Assembly: GCA_034190875.2 (NCBI GenBank)
Contig: CM067354.1
Coordinates: forward strand, 50,718,317-50,782,316
Direction: 5' to 3'
Source of the DNA: Urechis unicinctus
Lineage: Eukaryota > Annelida > Polychaeta > Xenopneusta > Urechidae
Length of the DNA stretch: 64,000 nucleotides
Part shown: positions 50,401 to 62,770 of the stretch, one piece after another
How positions within the stretch are numbered: the first letter of the stretch is position 1
How the letters are laid out: every line of letters starts with the position of its first letter
The notes under the pieces: model-generated
The model's input: the letters and a program-made list of their open reading frames with translations, nothing else
What the model was told of the DNA's origin: nothing
Databases searched by the model: none
Translations under genes and position numbers: made by a program

Positions 50401-51841
50401 GTGAAGACTCAATTCCAAGCCACTGTTGGTTTTCTGTAAAGATAACGCTTTCCAATTATCGTACATATTGGGATCTCTACCGATCTACTTATTTAAACCA
50501 TTAATATGCGCGTATCTGATGATATATTTTGCTGCTTCCCCTCAAACGTTAGAGTTGCCACATGAAATTGTATCTTATACATTTCATTGTCTGCTTGATG
50601 CAATGATTTTCTCATCGGTTGATTTGAACTTGCTCTATACTCAAAATACGAGATGATCACCCAATATACAGTACCGCTGTTTGCTTTTGTTACCTCGTGC
50701 CACAAGTGGTGCTGATGAAATAATTGCTGTTCTCTATCCCCTCTTGGCTCGGTGTAACAGCAGCCAATTAACAACACTTATCGAGTAACGAATTATTGTT
50801 ATCATGACGCACTGAGATGAATTTGGGAAAGAGCTATGGTGGTTGCATCATGTTTAGACGTGTGTCCACTGTTTTGATGCCCTTCTATGTCCTCTGTGGT
50901 ACCTTTGTAACAGGGACATTGGAGCACACATAAGTTAACAGAACATCTGTTAGATTAAAGAATTTTAAGCCAAACTATATACTAATGTAAGTATGATTAA
51001 CAGACGGAATAATCAGAGTTGTAAAACATAAAGGTGTAATCATCTATCAATTGTTTTAAATGGTCCACAATATTAAGGTCTAAAAAAGCGACCTCACTTT
51101 ATTAACATTGCCATGACTTACATGTGAATGGATACATGTGTGTAAACAATTCTACACATGGACAAAAATCATACTGAATAAATGATATAAGCAAATGTAA
51201 AAAGTAAGACTGTATTCAAACATTGTGGGCACAATAATGATCGCAGTTGATAGAATTATATGTACTTGTGTGGATTGTAATTATGTTTAAGACATAATAA
51301 CCTAATTGCTCGACGATATCAAGGTACGAATCGGAACAGAAACAAAAACATTATTTAACATTTGGCCTCAAACACGATTAACTACAACAATTTCTGTGTA
51401 AGTCTCGCATATGTATTTACATTTCCACGGAAAATCCAGTGTGAACGCCGCAACGTCTTAAACAACAGTTCCTTTAAACTCCAAATATGCCATATTTTAT
51501 ACGAAGGATCACAAACATATTCCTTACTGATACGAGCACGCAATGTTGGATAACTTTGCTCAAACATAATGTACATATAACTGGTGAAACTGTATGATTT
51601 GCATGTCCACGCATACCTGGTTGAATCACGTCCCTGACTACTTCAGCAAAGGGTGTGCTGAAACCAGTAGAAAAGAACCTTTCATTGAAACCATATCGTT
51701 TGGGATAGACGCTCAATTAATACTACTCAATTTGACAGGTTCTTGTAATGTTGTAGCAAGAGCAAAATCTGTATTTAAAAACAGAGGTGCTTAGAATAAT
51801 AATTCGTCAATGACTAGAGCATACCTGATAAATGTTGCAGG
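47421..51841. other. Intergenic 4.4 kb, no gene supported
   Basis: AT-rich outside 49.1-50.4 kb. In that part the minus strand holds several medium frames (49135-49440, 49758-49997 with a heptad-like coiled coil, 49975-50253, 50177-50455). They overlap in different frames and I cannot assign them. Confidence 0.35.
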
Positions 51842-52038
51842 TCATGGAGTACGATGTCGATGGCTATACGATTGCCCGGCTTCAGTCTCGCCATTGTTTG
51901 GATCAGATGCTTGAGTTTTCTGCTCCACATAACCATCAGATTCACGAATGGTGAAGAGGTTAGGGACAGGCTGGTTGTCATTATATTTGTCCCTCATGAT
52001 TGAAGCAACCGTCTGAGCTCCAGTCGGTTGATGTCCTT
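51842..52038 (-). CDS. Ankyrin-kinase gene, final exon
   Basis: Begins after TTGGCAG; with the last base of the kinase exon it reads EGHQPTGAQTVASIMRDKYN, continues through VPNLFTIRESDGYVEQKTQA and ends SHRHRTP before a stop. It is polar and probably disordered. The segment QPTGAQTVASIM may complete the last helix of the kinase C-lobe. Confidence 0.75.
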
Positions 52039-55000
52039 CTGCCAATCAAATAATATACCAATGTGTCATATTAATTCAAATTGTGATAATGGAATAGAAA
52101 CTACACGGTAATATGTTCAAATAATAATAATCGCATGTCTACATAACATCTTACCAATAGCAGGAATCAACTGTGGGTTGGAAGGCATAAACCGGAGCAT
52201 CACTGAGTATACGAGACCCAGTGAAAATATATCTGACGCTATTGTATACTTCACGTAGCCGTCAACTGGCGTCACCTCAGGAGCCATGAATTTCTTCGTC
52301 CCACATATTGTCGTCAGTTCATTTGTTTCCACAAGTTTGGCAAAGCCAAAATCAGCGAGCTTCATCGTCATTTGCCCGTCCTCACGGTGTGCAAGTATGT
52401 TATCAGGTTTCAGGTCTCTGTGTGCCACAGGTGGCGTACGGGAATGCATGAAGTTAAGGCCCTCTGCAATCTGCAGCATCCAGTCAACCTTTACAGGCAG
52501 TTTTGGTTTCATCTCGGCCATGCAAGTTGTCAGGGATCCCATATTACAATACTCAGTAACAAGATATACAACGCCAGGACGAGGTTCAATCGAGTCCAAA
52601 AAGTGTACGATGTTTTTATGTTGCCCTGTACAGCGCATTGCGTGCGCTTCCAAGTGTGGATGTCCTGAAGATGATATCTCGCTAACGTCGAAAACTCTTT
52701 GTTTCATGACAACAGACCGCTTGTCACTTGTGCGTATCCCCTGGTAGACCGTACCGAAGCCACCCTGTGTCGCCATTGGGTTTGCGAGGTTTACCTTATA
52801 TCCACCAATAGTGTTAGGATAAATCTTCCTAATGTCATCTGCATGCCAGTCATCTCAGTATTTACAAGAAGTTTAATGCAGCATCTATCTCAATGTTATG
52901 ATGTACATTGATTTTGAATACAATCATATGATGCTCATGGATGACGTAATGATATACTTACCCAGTGAGAGTTTCGACATCAAAACGTTTGGACAAGAGA
53001 CTCCTGCCAAAATATTAAAGACTTCAGGGTATCCATGCGCAAGATCGATTGCTGATTTCCCCTCTATATTAGTGCTAGTGATGTCAGCACCCTGATTGAG
53101 CAATGATCTTACATAGTCGGCGCGCCCTTTGGCTGCAGCATAAATTAGAGGTGTGTTCTCATTCCTCCCGCGACTCTCTAATTGTAATCCATTGCTCAGC
53201 AGCCAGTCTACTGAATCTGGCGTACCAAATCGTGCCGCCAGATGTAATGCTGTGTTGTTGTCTTTGTCTTTATACTCTTTGTCTGCTCCTTTATTGATGA
53301 GCAGACGCATGATGTCTATGTTACCTCCTGAAGCAGCCGACAGCAGAGGCGTCCTGTTATAAAACCCGCGACTCTCTAAGTGAAATCCATTGCTCAGCAG
53401 CCAGTCTACTGAATCTGGCGTACCAAATCGTGCCGCCAGATGTAATGCTGTGTTGTTTTCTTTGTCTTTATACTCTTTGTCTGCTCCTTTATTGATGAGC
53501 AGACGCATGATGTCTATGTTACCTTCTGAAGCAGCCGACAGCAGAGGCGTCCTGTCACAAAACCCGTGACTCTCTAAGTGAAAATCCATTGCTCAGCAGC
53601 CAGTCTACTGAATCTGGCGTACCGTGACTCTCTAAGTGAAATCCATTGTGCCGCCAGATGTAATGATGTAATGTGTTGTTTTCTTTGTCTTTATACTCTT
53701 TGTCTGCTCCTTTATTGATGAGCAGACGCATGATGTCTATGTTACCTCCTGAAGCAGCCGACAGCAGAGGCGTCCTGTCACATAACCCGTGACTCTCTAA
53801 GTGAAATCCATTGCTCAGCAGCCAGTCTACTGAATGTGGCGTACCAAATCGTGCCGCCAGATGTAATGCTGTGTTGTTGTTGTTGTCTTTATACTCTTTG
53901 TCTGCTCCTTTATTGATGAGCAGACGCATGATGTCTATGTTACCTCCTGAAGTAGCCGACAGCAGAGGCGTCCTGTCACAAAACCCGTGACTCTCTAAGT
54001 GAAATCCATTGCTCAGCAGCCAGTCTACTGAATCTGGCGTACCAAATCGTGCCGCCAGATGTAATGCTGTGTTGTTTTCTTTGTCTTTATACTCTTTGTC
54101 TGCTCCTTTATTGATGAGCAGACGCATGATGTCTATGTTACCTCCTGAAGCAGCCGACAGCAGAGGCGTCCTGTCACATAACCCGTGCCTCTAAGTGAAA
54201 TCCATTGCTCAGCAGCCAGTCTACTGAATGTGGCGTACCAAATCGTGCCGCCAGATGTAATGCTGTGTCGTTGTCTTTGTCTTTATACTCTTTGTCTGCT
54301 CCTTTATTGATGAGCAGACGCATGATGTCTATGTTACCTCCTTCAGCAGCCCACAGCAGAGGCGTCCTGTCACATAACCCGTTACTCTCTAAGTGAAATC
54401 CATTGCTCAGCAGCCAGTCTACTGAATCTGGCGTACCAAATTGCGCCGCCAGATGTAATGCTGTGTTGTTGTCTTTGTCTTTATACTCTTTGTCTGCTCC
54501 TTTATTGATGAGCAGACGCATGGTGTCTATGTTACCTCCTGAAGCAGCCCACAGCAGAGGCGTCCTGTCATCCATCCCGCGACTCTCTAAGTAAAATCCA
54601 TTGCTCAGCAGCCAGTCTACTGAATCTGGCGTACCAAATCGTGCCGCCAGATGTAATGCTGTGTTGTTTTCTTTGTCTTTTATGCTCTTTATTGATGAGC
54701 AGACGCATGATGCTCCTTTTAGGCGTCCTGTTGACTCTCTAAGTGATTGCTCAGCAGCCAGTCTACTGAATTGGCGCAATGATGTAATCTATGTCTTTAT
54801 ACTCCTGCTCCTTTATTGATGAGATGAGCTAGCTTCGAACAGCAGAGGCGTCCTGTCACAAAACCCGTGACTCTCTAAGTGAAATCCATTGCTCAGCAGC
54901 CAGTCTACTGAATCTGGCGTACCAAATCGTGCCGCCAGATGTAATGCTGTGTTGTTGTTGTTGTCTTTATACTCTTTGTCTGCTCCTTTATTGATGAGCA

Positions 55001-58000
55001 GACGCATGATGTCTATGTTACCTTCTGAAGCAGCCGACAGCAGAGGCGTCCTGTCACAAAACCCGTGACTCTCTAAGTGAAATCCATTGCTCAGCAGCCA
55101 GTCTACTGAATCTGGCGTACCAAATCGTGCCGCCAGATGTAATGCTGTGTTGTTGTTTCTTTGTCTTTATACTCTTTGTCTGCTCCTTTATTGATGAGCA
55201 GACGCATGATGTCTATGTTACCTCTTGAAGCAGCCAACAACAGAGGCGTCCTGTCACAAAACCCGCGACTCTCTAAGTGAAATCCATTGCTCAGCAGCCA
55301 GTCTACTGAATCTGGCGTACCAAATCGTGCCGCCAGATGTAATGCTGTGTTGTTTTCTTTGTCTTTATACTCTTTGTCTGCTCCTTTATTGATGAGCAGA
55401 CGCATGATGTCTATGTTACCTTCTGAAGCAGCCGACAGCAGAGGCGTCCTGTCACAAAACCCGTGACTCTCTAAGTGAAATCCATTGCTCAGCAGCCAGT
55501 CTACTGAATCTGGCGTACCAAATCGTGCCGCCAGATGTAATGCTGTGTTGTTTTCTTTGTCTTTATACTCTTTGTCTGCTCCTTTATTGATAAGCAGACG
55601 CATGATGTCTATGTTACCTCTTGAAGCAGCCAACAGCAGAGGCGTCCTGTCACAAAACCCGCGACTCTCTAAGTGAAATCCATTGCTCAGCAACCAGTCT
55701 ACTGAATCTGGCGTACCAAATCGTGCCGCCAGATGTAATGCTGTGTTGTTGTTGTTGTCTTTATACTCTTTGTCTGCTCCTTTATTGATGAGCAGACGCA
55801 TGATGTCTATGTTACCTCTTGAAGCAGCCGACAGCAGAGGCGTCCTGTCATCCATCCCGCGACTCTCTAAGTGAAATCCATTGCTCAGCAGCCAGTCTAC
55901 TGAATCTGGCGTACCAAATAGTGCCGCCAGATGTAATGCTGTGTTGTTTTCTTTGTCTTTATACTCTTTGTACGCTCCTTTATTGATGAGCAGACGCATG
56001 ATGTCTATGTTACCTTCTGAAGCAGCCGACAGCAGAGGCGTCCTGTCACATAACCCGTGACTCTCTAAGTGAAATCCATTGCTCAGCAGCCAGTCTACTG
56101 AATGTGGCGTACCAAATCGTGCCGCCAGATGTAATGCTGTGTTGTTGTTGTTGTCTTTATACTCTTTGTCTGCTCCTTTATTGATGAGCAGACGCATGAT
56201 GTCTATGTTACCTCCTGAAGCAGCCGACAGCAGAGGCGTCCTGTCACAAAACCCGTGACTCTCTAAGTGAAATCCATTGCTCAGCAGCCAGTCTACTGAA
56301 TCTGGCGTACCAAATCGTGCCGCCAGATGTAATGCTGTGTTGTTTTCTTTGTCTTTATACTCTTTGTCTGCTCCTTTATTGATGAGCAGACGCATGATGT
56401 CTATGTTACCTCCTGAAGCAGCCGACAGCAGAGGCGTCCTGTCACCAAATCGTGCCGCCAGAACCCGTCTTGACTCTCTAATTGTGAAATCCATTACCTC
56501 CTCAGCAGCCAGTCTACTCAGCAGCCAGTCTACTGAATCTGGCGTACCAAATCGTGCCGCCAGATGTAATGCTGTGTTGTTTTCTTTGTCTTTATACTCT
56601 TTGTCTGCTCCTTTATTGATGAGCAGACGCATGGTGTCTATGTTACCTCCTGAAGCAGCCCACAGCAGAGGCGTCCTGTCATCCATCCCGCGACTCTCTA
56701 AGTAAAATCCATTGCTCAGCAGCCAGTCTACTGAATCTGGCGTACCAAATCGTGCCGCCAGATGTAATGCTGTGTTGTTTTCTTTGTCTTTATACTCTTT
56801 GTCTGCTCCTTTATTGATGAGCAGACGCATGATGTCTATGTTACCTTCTGAAGCAGCCGACAGCAGAGGCGTCCTGTCACAAAACCCGTGACTCTCTAAG
56901 TGAAATCCATTGCTCAGCAGCCAGTCTACTGAATCTGGCGTACCAAGTCGTGCCGCCAGATGTAATGCTGTGTTGTTGTTGTCTTTATACTCTTTGTCTT
57001 TATAGACTCATGATGTCTATGTTACCTTCTGTCCTCCTTTATTGATGAGCAGACGCATGCTGTGTGTGTGTTTTGTTGTCTATGTTACCTTCTGAAGCAG
57101 CCTTCTGAAGCACAGCAGAGGCGTCCTGTCACAAAACCCGTGACTCTCTAAGTGAAATCCATTGCTCAGCAGCCAGTCTACTGAATCTGGCGTACCAAAT
57201 CGTGCCGCCAGATGTAATGCTGTGTTGTTTTCTTTGTCTTTATACTCTTTGTCTGCTCCTTTATTGATGAGCAGACGCATGATGTCTATGTTACCTTCTG
57301 AAGCAGCCCACAGCAGAGGCGTCCTGTCACAAAACCCGTGACTCTCTAAGTGAAATCCATTGCTCAGCAGCCAGTCTACTGAATCTGGCGTACCAAATCG
57401 TGCCGCCAGATGTAATGCTGTGTTGTTTTCTTTGTCTTTATACTCTTTGTCTGCTCCTTTATTGATGAGCAGACGCATGATGTCTATGTTACCTCTGATG
57501 AAGCAGCCTGAACAGCCGACAGCAGAGGCGTCCTGTCACAAAACCCGCGACTCTCTAAGTGAAATCCATTGCTCAGCAGCCAGTCTACTGAATCTGGCGT
57601 ACCAAATCGTGCCGCCAGATGTAATGCTGTGTTGTTTTCTTTGTCTTTATACTCTTTGTCTGCTCCTTTATTGATGAGCAGACGCATGATGTCTATGTTA
57701 CCTCTTGAAGCAGCCAACAGCAGAGGCGTCCTGTCACAAAACCCGCGACTCTCTAAGTGAAATCCATTGCTCAGCAACCAGTCTACTGAATCTGGCGTAC
57801 CAAATCGTGCCGCCAGATGTAATGCTGTGTTGTTGTTGTTGTCTTTATACTCTTTGTCTGCTCCTTTATTGATGAGCAGACGCATGATGTCTATGTTACC
57901 TCTTGAAGCAGCCGACAGCAGAGGCGTCCTGTCATCCATCCCGCGACTCTCTAAGTGAAATCCATTGCTCAGCAGCCAGTCTACTGAATCTGGCGTACCA

Positions 58001-58593
58001 AATTGCGCCGCCAGATGTAATGCTGTGTTGTTGTCTTTGTCTTTATACTCTTTGTCTGCTCCTTTATTGATGAGCAGACGCATGATGTCTATGTTACCTC
58101 CTGAAGCAGCCGACAGCAGAGGCGTCCTGTCACATAACCCGCGACTCTCTAAGTGAAATCCATTGCTCAGCAGCCAGTCTACTAAATCTGGCGTACCAAA
58201 TCGTGCCGCCAGATGTAATGCTGTGTTGTTTTCTTTGCCTTTATACTCTTTGTCCGCCCCTTTATTGATGAGCAGAAACATGATGTCTATGTTACCTCCT
58301 GAAGCAGCCGACAACAGAGGCGTCCTGTCACAAAATCCGCGACTCTCTATATCTGCTCCCCTGTTAAGCAGAAGCTGGACGCATCTACTATGCCCTTTCC
58401 ATGATGCCAGGTGTATCACTTTGTCACCATCTTCATCTGTCTGAGTGACATCCGCCCCTTCATCCAGTAGGCGCTTCAGAACATAATTATTTCCAGACAG
58501 TGAGGCCTTAACAAGTTGCACGCCCTGTGAGATGTCTGCTACTCCGCCAAATAAACTGAATACAAACCAAACACTCTGAGATAAGTATCCCAT
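51842..58593 (-). CDS. Ankyrin-repeat protein kinase gene
   Basis: Minus-strand gene in three coding exons: ankyrin exon (58593 or slightly later, to 52962), kinase exon 52838-52155, final exon 52038-51842. Donor CTGG|GTAAGT to acceptor GCATGCAG (phase 1), then ATTG|GTAAGA to TTGGCAG (phase 1), fit perfectly. The architecture is a divergent N-terminal ankyrin pair, about 25 near-identical 66-residue ankyrin pairs, two divergent last ankyrins, then a Ser/Thr kinase-like domain and a short polar tail. The likely role is cytoplasmic signalling in which ankyrins bind a partner and the kinase transmits it. The ankyrin exon is broken in about seven places, so either this allele is damaged or the assembly of the repeats is wrong. 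The kinase and tail exons are intact. Confidence 0.8.
52155..52838 (-). CDS. Ankyrin-kinase gene, protein kinase exon
   Basis: Reads DDIRKIYPNTIGGYKVNLAN before the catalytic domain. Counting from the Met of MATQGGFG: glycine loop TQGGFGTVYQG (3-13), Lys25 in VVMKQ, a helix-C Glu near 43, HRDLKPDN (119-126), DFG (142-144), APE (165-167) and SDIFSLGLVY (181-190). All residues needed for ATP binding and phosphotransfer are present, so it should be an active kinase, probably Ser/Thr by the HRDLKPDN loop. The C-lobe after subdomain IX is short: about 16 residues before the splice plus the tail exon. No frame break. It does not look like a receptor tyrosine kinase. Confidence 0.92.
52962..58335 (-). 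repeat. About 25 tandem 198-bp ankyrin-coding units
   Basis: Each unit encodes two 33-residue ankyrins: xCDRTPLLSAASxGNIDIMR-LLINKGADKEYKDK and xNNTALHLAARFGTPDSVDW-LLSNGFHLESxG. Variation falls mainly at a few spots: FCDR/LCDR/MDDR/FYNR, DKEN/DKDN/NNNN, SGG/SEG/SRG, PDS/PHS. A two-unit block (MDDR-SRG-NNNN then FCDR-LLAASRG-DKEN) occurs at both 57.55-57.95 kb and 55.47-55.87 kb, so longer blocks have been copied. Breaks lie near 53.58-53.67, 54.18, 54.68-54.84, 55.15, 56.44-56.53, 56.99-57.12 and 57.49-57.53 kb; between them runs of up to 575 codons stay open. The last repeats (52962 to about 53190) are divergent and lead into DLAHGYPEVFNILAGVSCPN. Confidence 0.92.
58336..58593 (-). CDS. Ankyrin-kinase gene, N-terminal part
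   Basis: From an ATG at 58593 it reads MGYLSQSVWFVFSLFGGVAD and continues into a divergent ankyrin pair (NNYVLKRLLDEGADVTQTDE, GDKVIHLASWKGHSRCVQLL, LNRGADIESRG). The sequence TTTGGTTTGTATTCAG just inside this ORF is a strong acceptor, so the true exon may begin at LFGGVADISQG with the first exon further upstream (towards 59 kb) unseen. Confidence 0.7.
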
Positions 58594-59098
58594 ACGGCTA
58601 CTGGATATTCGAAGCTTTTATCAGCAAAACAAATGTGAGTGGCTAAGGACATAAAAATTGAGCTGGATTGTCTTTAAAGACACTTTGATCAGTTTGAGTG
58701 GTGGACTTTGACTGGTCTTGCTTAAAACTTCTGCTCATGAGCTCAGTCAATGCTCTGCGTATTCCACTTCCGGGTTTTCTTATCTCCTTTTATCATGTGT
58801 TATCGAGTTACCTTGCGATGTTTTTTCTCTAGCTTTTCTCTTATCAGTGTACTCTTGCACCCTCTTCAATATAACGAGACCAGCGACTGTATACCACAAA
58901 TAGCTCGATTCAGTGTCCATATCAGCACTATCAACAGTGCTTCTGCGCTGCTAACTTTAAGTGGTCATTGCTAATCAGGTACTTTTAGTAACATTCTAAC
59001 AAGGACCAGGCTTAGGTCACATGTGCTAATTATCGTCATTAGCATCCCGCATAACCAAGTGGCTCCCATCAGTAGCAACCATTTGCATTAGGATATAT
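58594..59098. other. 5' flank of the ankyrin-kinase gene
   Basis: No supported coding exon. Short + frames (58718-58974) are not convincing. Confidence 0.35.
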
Positions 59099-59292
<194 letters not shown>

Positions 59293-59840
59293 CCCATTAG
59301 ACTATCTTGATGACTAATCCTAGCGTCAAATCGCATTATTAGCAAGCTATTTTCCGGCATAAGTATACATCTATCGCTAAATGCTTACTTCTGCTCAGTT
59401 AATTTGCAAAGAATGCTGCTTGTTGCCATCATTCTCTCTCCTCTAACGCACATTATCACTGAAACCGCTACAACATACCTCAGCACACTTTCTTCAAACC
59501 GCATGAACAAGACACGCACATGTATTGTTAAAATACCTAGGAGCCAAATGTAACCTTCGTCATTTATGTAGAGAAGCTCCTCCAGGTAAGAGTGCAACTG
59601 GTCTCTTGGGTCAATACGCACTGTGCTTTCGTTACCGGTGTGTAGCTTGCGCAAATTAGAAGAACCAAATAAGAGCCCGACGGGACAAACTATACCTGGT
59701 ACAGCTGAGCGGCAAATAGCTTACGCCGAACTTTAGCATGTAAACATAGATAAGCTGATCGGTCGGCTGGAACCAAATACACGGATTCATTAAACGGACT
59801 GATCCAACTGTTGCCGAACTGCTTTACCAGGAAATAACAC
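59293..59840. other. Spacer before the LINE insertion
   Basis: Two minus frames (59385-59654, 59690-59971) are open but unrecognised; the second crosses the LINE boundary, so it is not a conserved gene. Confidence 0.4.
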
Positions 59841-60285
59841 CAACAACTGATCCATTCGCGCTGGATTCGATTTTCAGACGTCGAACATAACGGGCGTGTT
59901 TGGAGGATGAGTATATTTAAATTTTTCGCGCCAAAATCGATTTCGTTATTTTCGCCATCTTGGACTCTCAACTATATTATTTTTGACTTTCAGTGAATTT
60001 AACTCAGTTCACTATTATTATTTCTCACTACATATATCTACTGGTGACAAATCAAGAGAGGGCAGAACTCTGTTCAACCTGTGACCCTCACTGACGGAAT
60101 AAGAACGGCGAACATTTAAGCTAAGACATTTTTATTATTTCTTGCACCCTTATTTCTCTTAATTTCCTCTTCACTTTTGAGTTATTCTTCATCATCACCA
60201 CTTTTTTCATGTTCATTTACTATATGTCTACTTTTATCATCATTGCGTAGTCATTTCTCGTATCCTTCCCTCACCAATTACAAAC

Positions 60286-61135
60286 ATGGAAAGCCCTCTC
60301 TCTATAAATAACCTAGAACCTCGGGCTGATATCCGCACAGTCACGTCTTCCCCTCATGGCACTTACCATTCTTACATTTCTTAAATCACCCTCCATATTT
60401 TTAAAAGCCAAGCTTCACATCATTACAAAATTAGTTCCGACCAAAAAAACCCCAGAAAATAAAGGTCAAATACATGGAATCACAGTCGACATCACAGATC
60501 AGGAATTATTACAAGCACTTACACTATATCAAGTCACTGCAGTTAAGCGCCTTGGCAAAATAAACCCCACTGAATCCATCAAATTAACATCCCCCCCCCA
60601 CCTCCCCTCAAAAGTTCAAATTGGCTACCCCATTATGTGAAAGTCTACATTCCTAACCCCACAAGATGCTTTAAGTGCAACAGTTAAGGACATACAGCTA
60701 CATACTGCCCAAAATAATACCACCTACAACAAAGCCAGGACAATCAATCAAATTAAAACAACTTAAAATATTACGTACGCTCAGGCGGCCTCTCTTGTTC
60801 CCCCAATATCACCCCCCTCCTTCCATCTACAGGTCCCCCTCATTCCCACCCCCTCCAACATCCTTCCTCCCACCCCCTTCCCCCAAAACGCAATCTCTCC
60901 CCCCTCAAACTCATTCACCTAAACCTGCTTCGTCTTCAATACCTTGTCCCCCAAAAACGCAAAGCCTCCCCAAAACTTTTCCAAACCCTCTCCCTCTCCT
61001 ACTACTCCAAAATACCAATCCACTCCCACCCCTTCTGCCACCCAAACACCAAATGTAACACCACAACCCTCCGCAGCCACCAGACTGTCAGATTTTGCTT
61101 TCTTTTCTACCGCCATCCTCTCTTCTCACCTCTAA
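60286..61135 (+). pseudogene. LINE ORF1 (gag-like, CCHC knuckle, Pro-rich tail)
   Basis: Starts MESPLSINNLEPRADIRTVT. After an early frame change it shows GITVDITDQELLQAL, VKRLGKINPTESIKL and HLPSKVQIGY, typical of the domain before the zinc knuckles in jockey/CR1 ORF1. VYIPNPTRCFKCNS-stop-GHTATYCPK (about 60645-60715) is a CCHC knuckle with a stop inside. The rest is a Pro/Ser/Thr-rich tail. It would be the RNA-binding chaperone of the element. Confidence 0.75.
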
Positions 61136-61284
61136 TCAGATACCAAAGCAAAAACTCTGATGCCAATTGCCTATGAACTTCTCAAAGTCGCCATTCCGGT
61201 ACAAACCCTGACTCATGCTATAAGCCATCATTATACTGTAACCAGTCAAATCTCTAACTACCTCAATCAACAATCTCACACACC

Positions 61285-62310
61285 CCAACCTCATATCGCC
61301 CCATTAGCCTAACCTCAGTTGCCTCAAAAATATTTGAAACTATTTTAAACAGAATCACATGGCACTTAGAACATAATAATCTCTATAACCCAAATCTAAC
61401 AGCTTTTCGACCTCATCATATAACTACTGACAATATTCTTTATGCAATCAATAAAGGAATTTTTGACGAAACACAAAACTCATGCAATCTTTTCAGACAT
61501 AACTAAAGCCTTTGACATGGTAAATAGACCCGCTAAAGAAATAAAAGCACAAACACTTACAGGATTAGCTTTAAATTGGATAAACCATGTTATCATCAAT
61601 AGATAAATACAAGTTAAAGCAAACAATACCCTTTCACCCTCCCGTTCCACTGATAATGGAGTACCTCAGGGCAGGGTACTTTCTCCAACCCTTTTAAATA
61701 TCTTCATTACTAATATTCCAACTCCTTCTTCCTTGTCCATTTATGCAGACGACATAGCAATCTGGTCTACTGGTAAACTTTCAACTAAACTAACAAAACT
61801 CCTTCATAATCATTTAAACAAAATTCAAAATTGGTCTTCTAAATGGGGCATTACCTTTTTTCCGTCAAAATCTAGTCATTCATTGCGGAACCAACATAAA
61901 ACACAAAATCCCTACTTTCTTCATCAAAAACCAACCCATCCCTAACTAAACTTTTACTAGGTTCCGTGGGGTTATTTTAGATAAAGGACTTACCTGGAGA
62001 GAACACATCTTAAAAACGGTAACAAAGTGCCACAAAATCACTTACCTCATCAGATATATTAGTGGCACTTCCTGGGGTGCAAACAAACATATATCTTTCA
62101 AAATACACCCATCGCACTCACTTCAACAAATTATCTATGGAGACCCAGCCATAATCACTGCATCTAAAACAAACATTCACAAACTAGAAACTGCACAGTC
62201 AGCCGCTCTCAGAGCCATCACTAAAACACATCGCTCTACACGTATCAACTCTCTCCAGGTATGCACCGGGTTTCCCCCTACACCCCTTCAACTTTTAAAA
62301 GTCACTCTTA
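61285..62310 (+). pseudogene. LINE reverse transcriptase remnant
   Basis: Recognisable blocks: SYRPISLTSVASKIFETILN, LTAFRPHHITTDNILYAINK, the motif-A remnant DITKAFDMVN, NGVPQGRVLSPTLLNIFITN (motif B) and YADD at 61742-61753 (active site). A thumb/connection part follows (TAQSAALRAITKTHRSTRIN). Several stops and frame changes interrupt it. No RNase H domain is seen. Confidence 0.85.
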
Positions 62311-62770
62311 AATACCAACCGAGAGCTACAACGTTCAACCTCCCAACTCAAAACAATTTAACGAAACTCAACACAATCAAATCGATCGAAAACATAAAAA
62401 TGCTAGTATATCAACACTCCCATACACCCAATCTCATCCACACGTAACCCCATTAAAAACATGGGCACTGTAGGGCTATCTTTTCTTTTTACTTTAATGC
62501 ACTGGAGTGGCCCCCAGTATGAGAAACCTCCTTATTTTGCACATTCGTACAATCTATTTAGGTACACCTCATTTCATTTTCTCACGTTTAAATTCAAAAT
62601 AGCCACACATCCTCCAATAATGAATTTCATTACTGCGTTTTCTCGGTCGTTACTCTTCTTGATACCCAGGTGATATAAAGCGCAACGAAACACTCTGATA
62701 GTGGTACATGGCCAAAGCCGCCAAATCCACTTTAATTTGAATATACAACAACAACAACAACTGATCCATT

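Larger units (their letters stand above)
59841..62770 (+). mobile_element. Non-LTR retrotransposon (jockey/CR1 type), 2.9 kb, with 16-bp target-site duplication
   Basis: CAACAACTGATCCATT occurs at 59841-59856 and again at 62755-62770, flanking the element. The 3' end carries a (CAA)n tail that merges with the right copy. The order inside is an untranslated leader, ORF1 (about 60286-61135), then reverse transcriptase (about 61285-62310) and a 3' end. The endonuclease and the first part of the reverse transcriptase are missing, because ORF1's end runs directly into SYRPISLTSVASKIFETI. The frame is broken in both ORFs, so the copy is dead. Both ends of the insertion are preserved, so it is not a usual 5'-truncated LINE. 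Confidence 0.85.

Noticed and set aside
49758-50455. Possible degraded LTR-retroelement integrase-like fragment on the minus strand (LMYGRRVRAPL)
   Set aside because: A single short motif resembling the end of Ty3/gypsy integrases; no other element parts or terminal repeats are seen. If real it is an old, broken fossil.
52962-58335. CRISPR-like array
   Set aside because: The repeats are 198 bp without spacers and encode ankyrins in a eukaryotic gene.
53153-58444. Series of 63-codon + strand frames (MLSSQSTESGVPNRAARCNA and similar)
   Set aside because: They are antisense shadows of the ankyrin modules, one per 198-bp unit.
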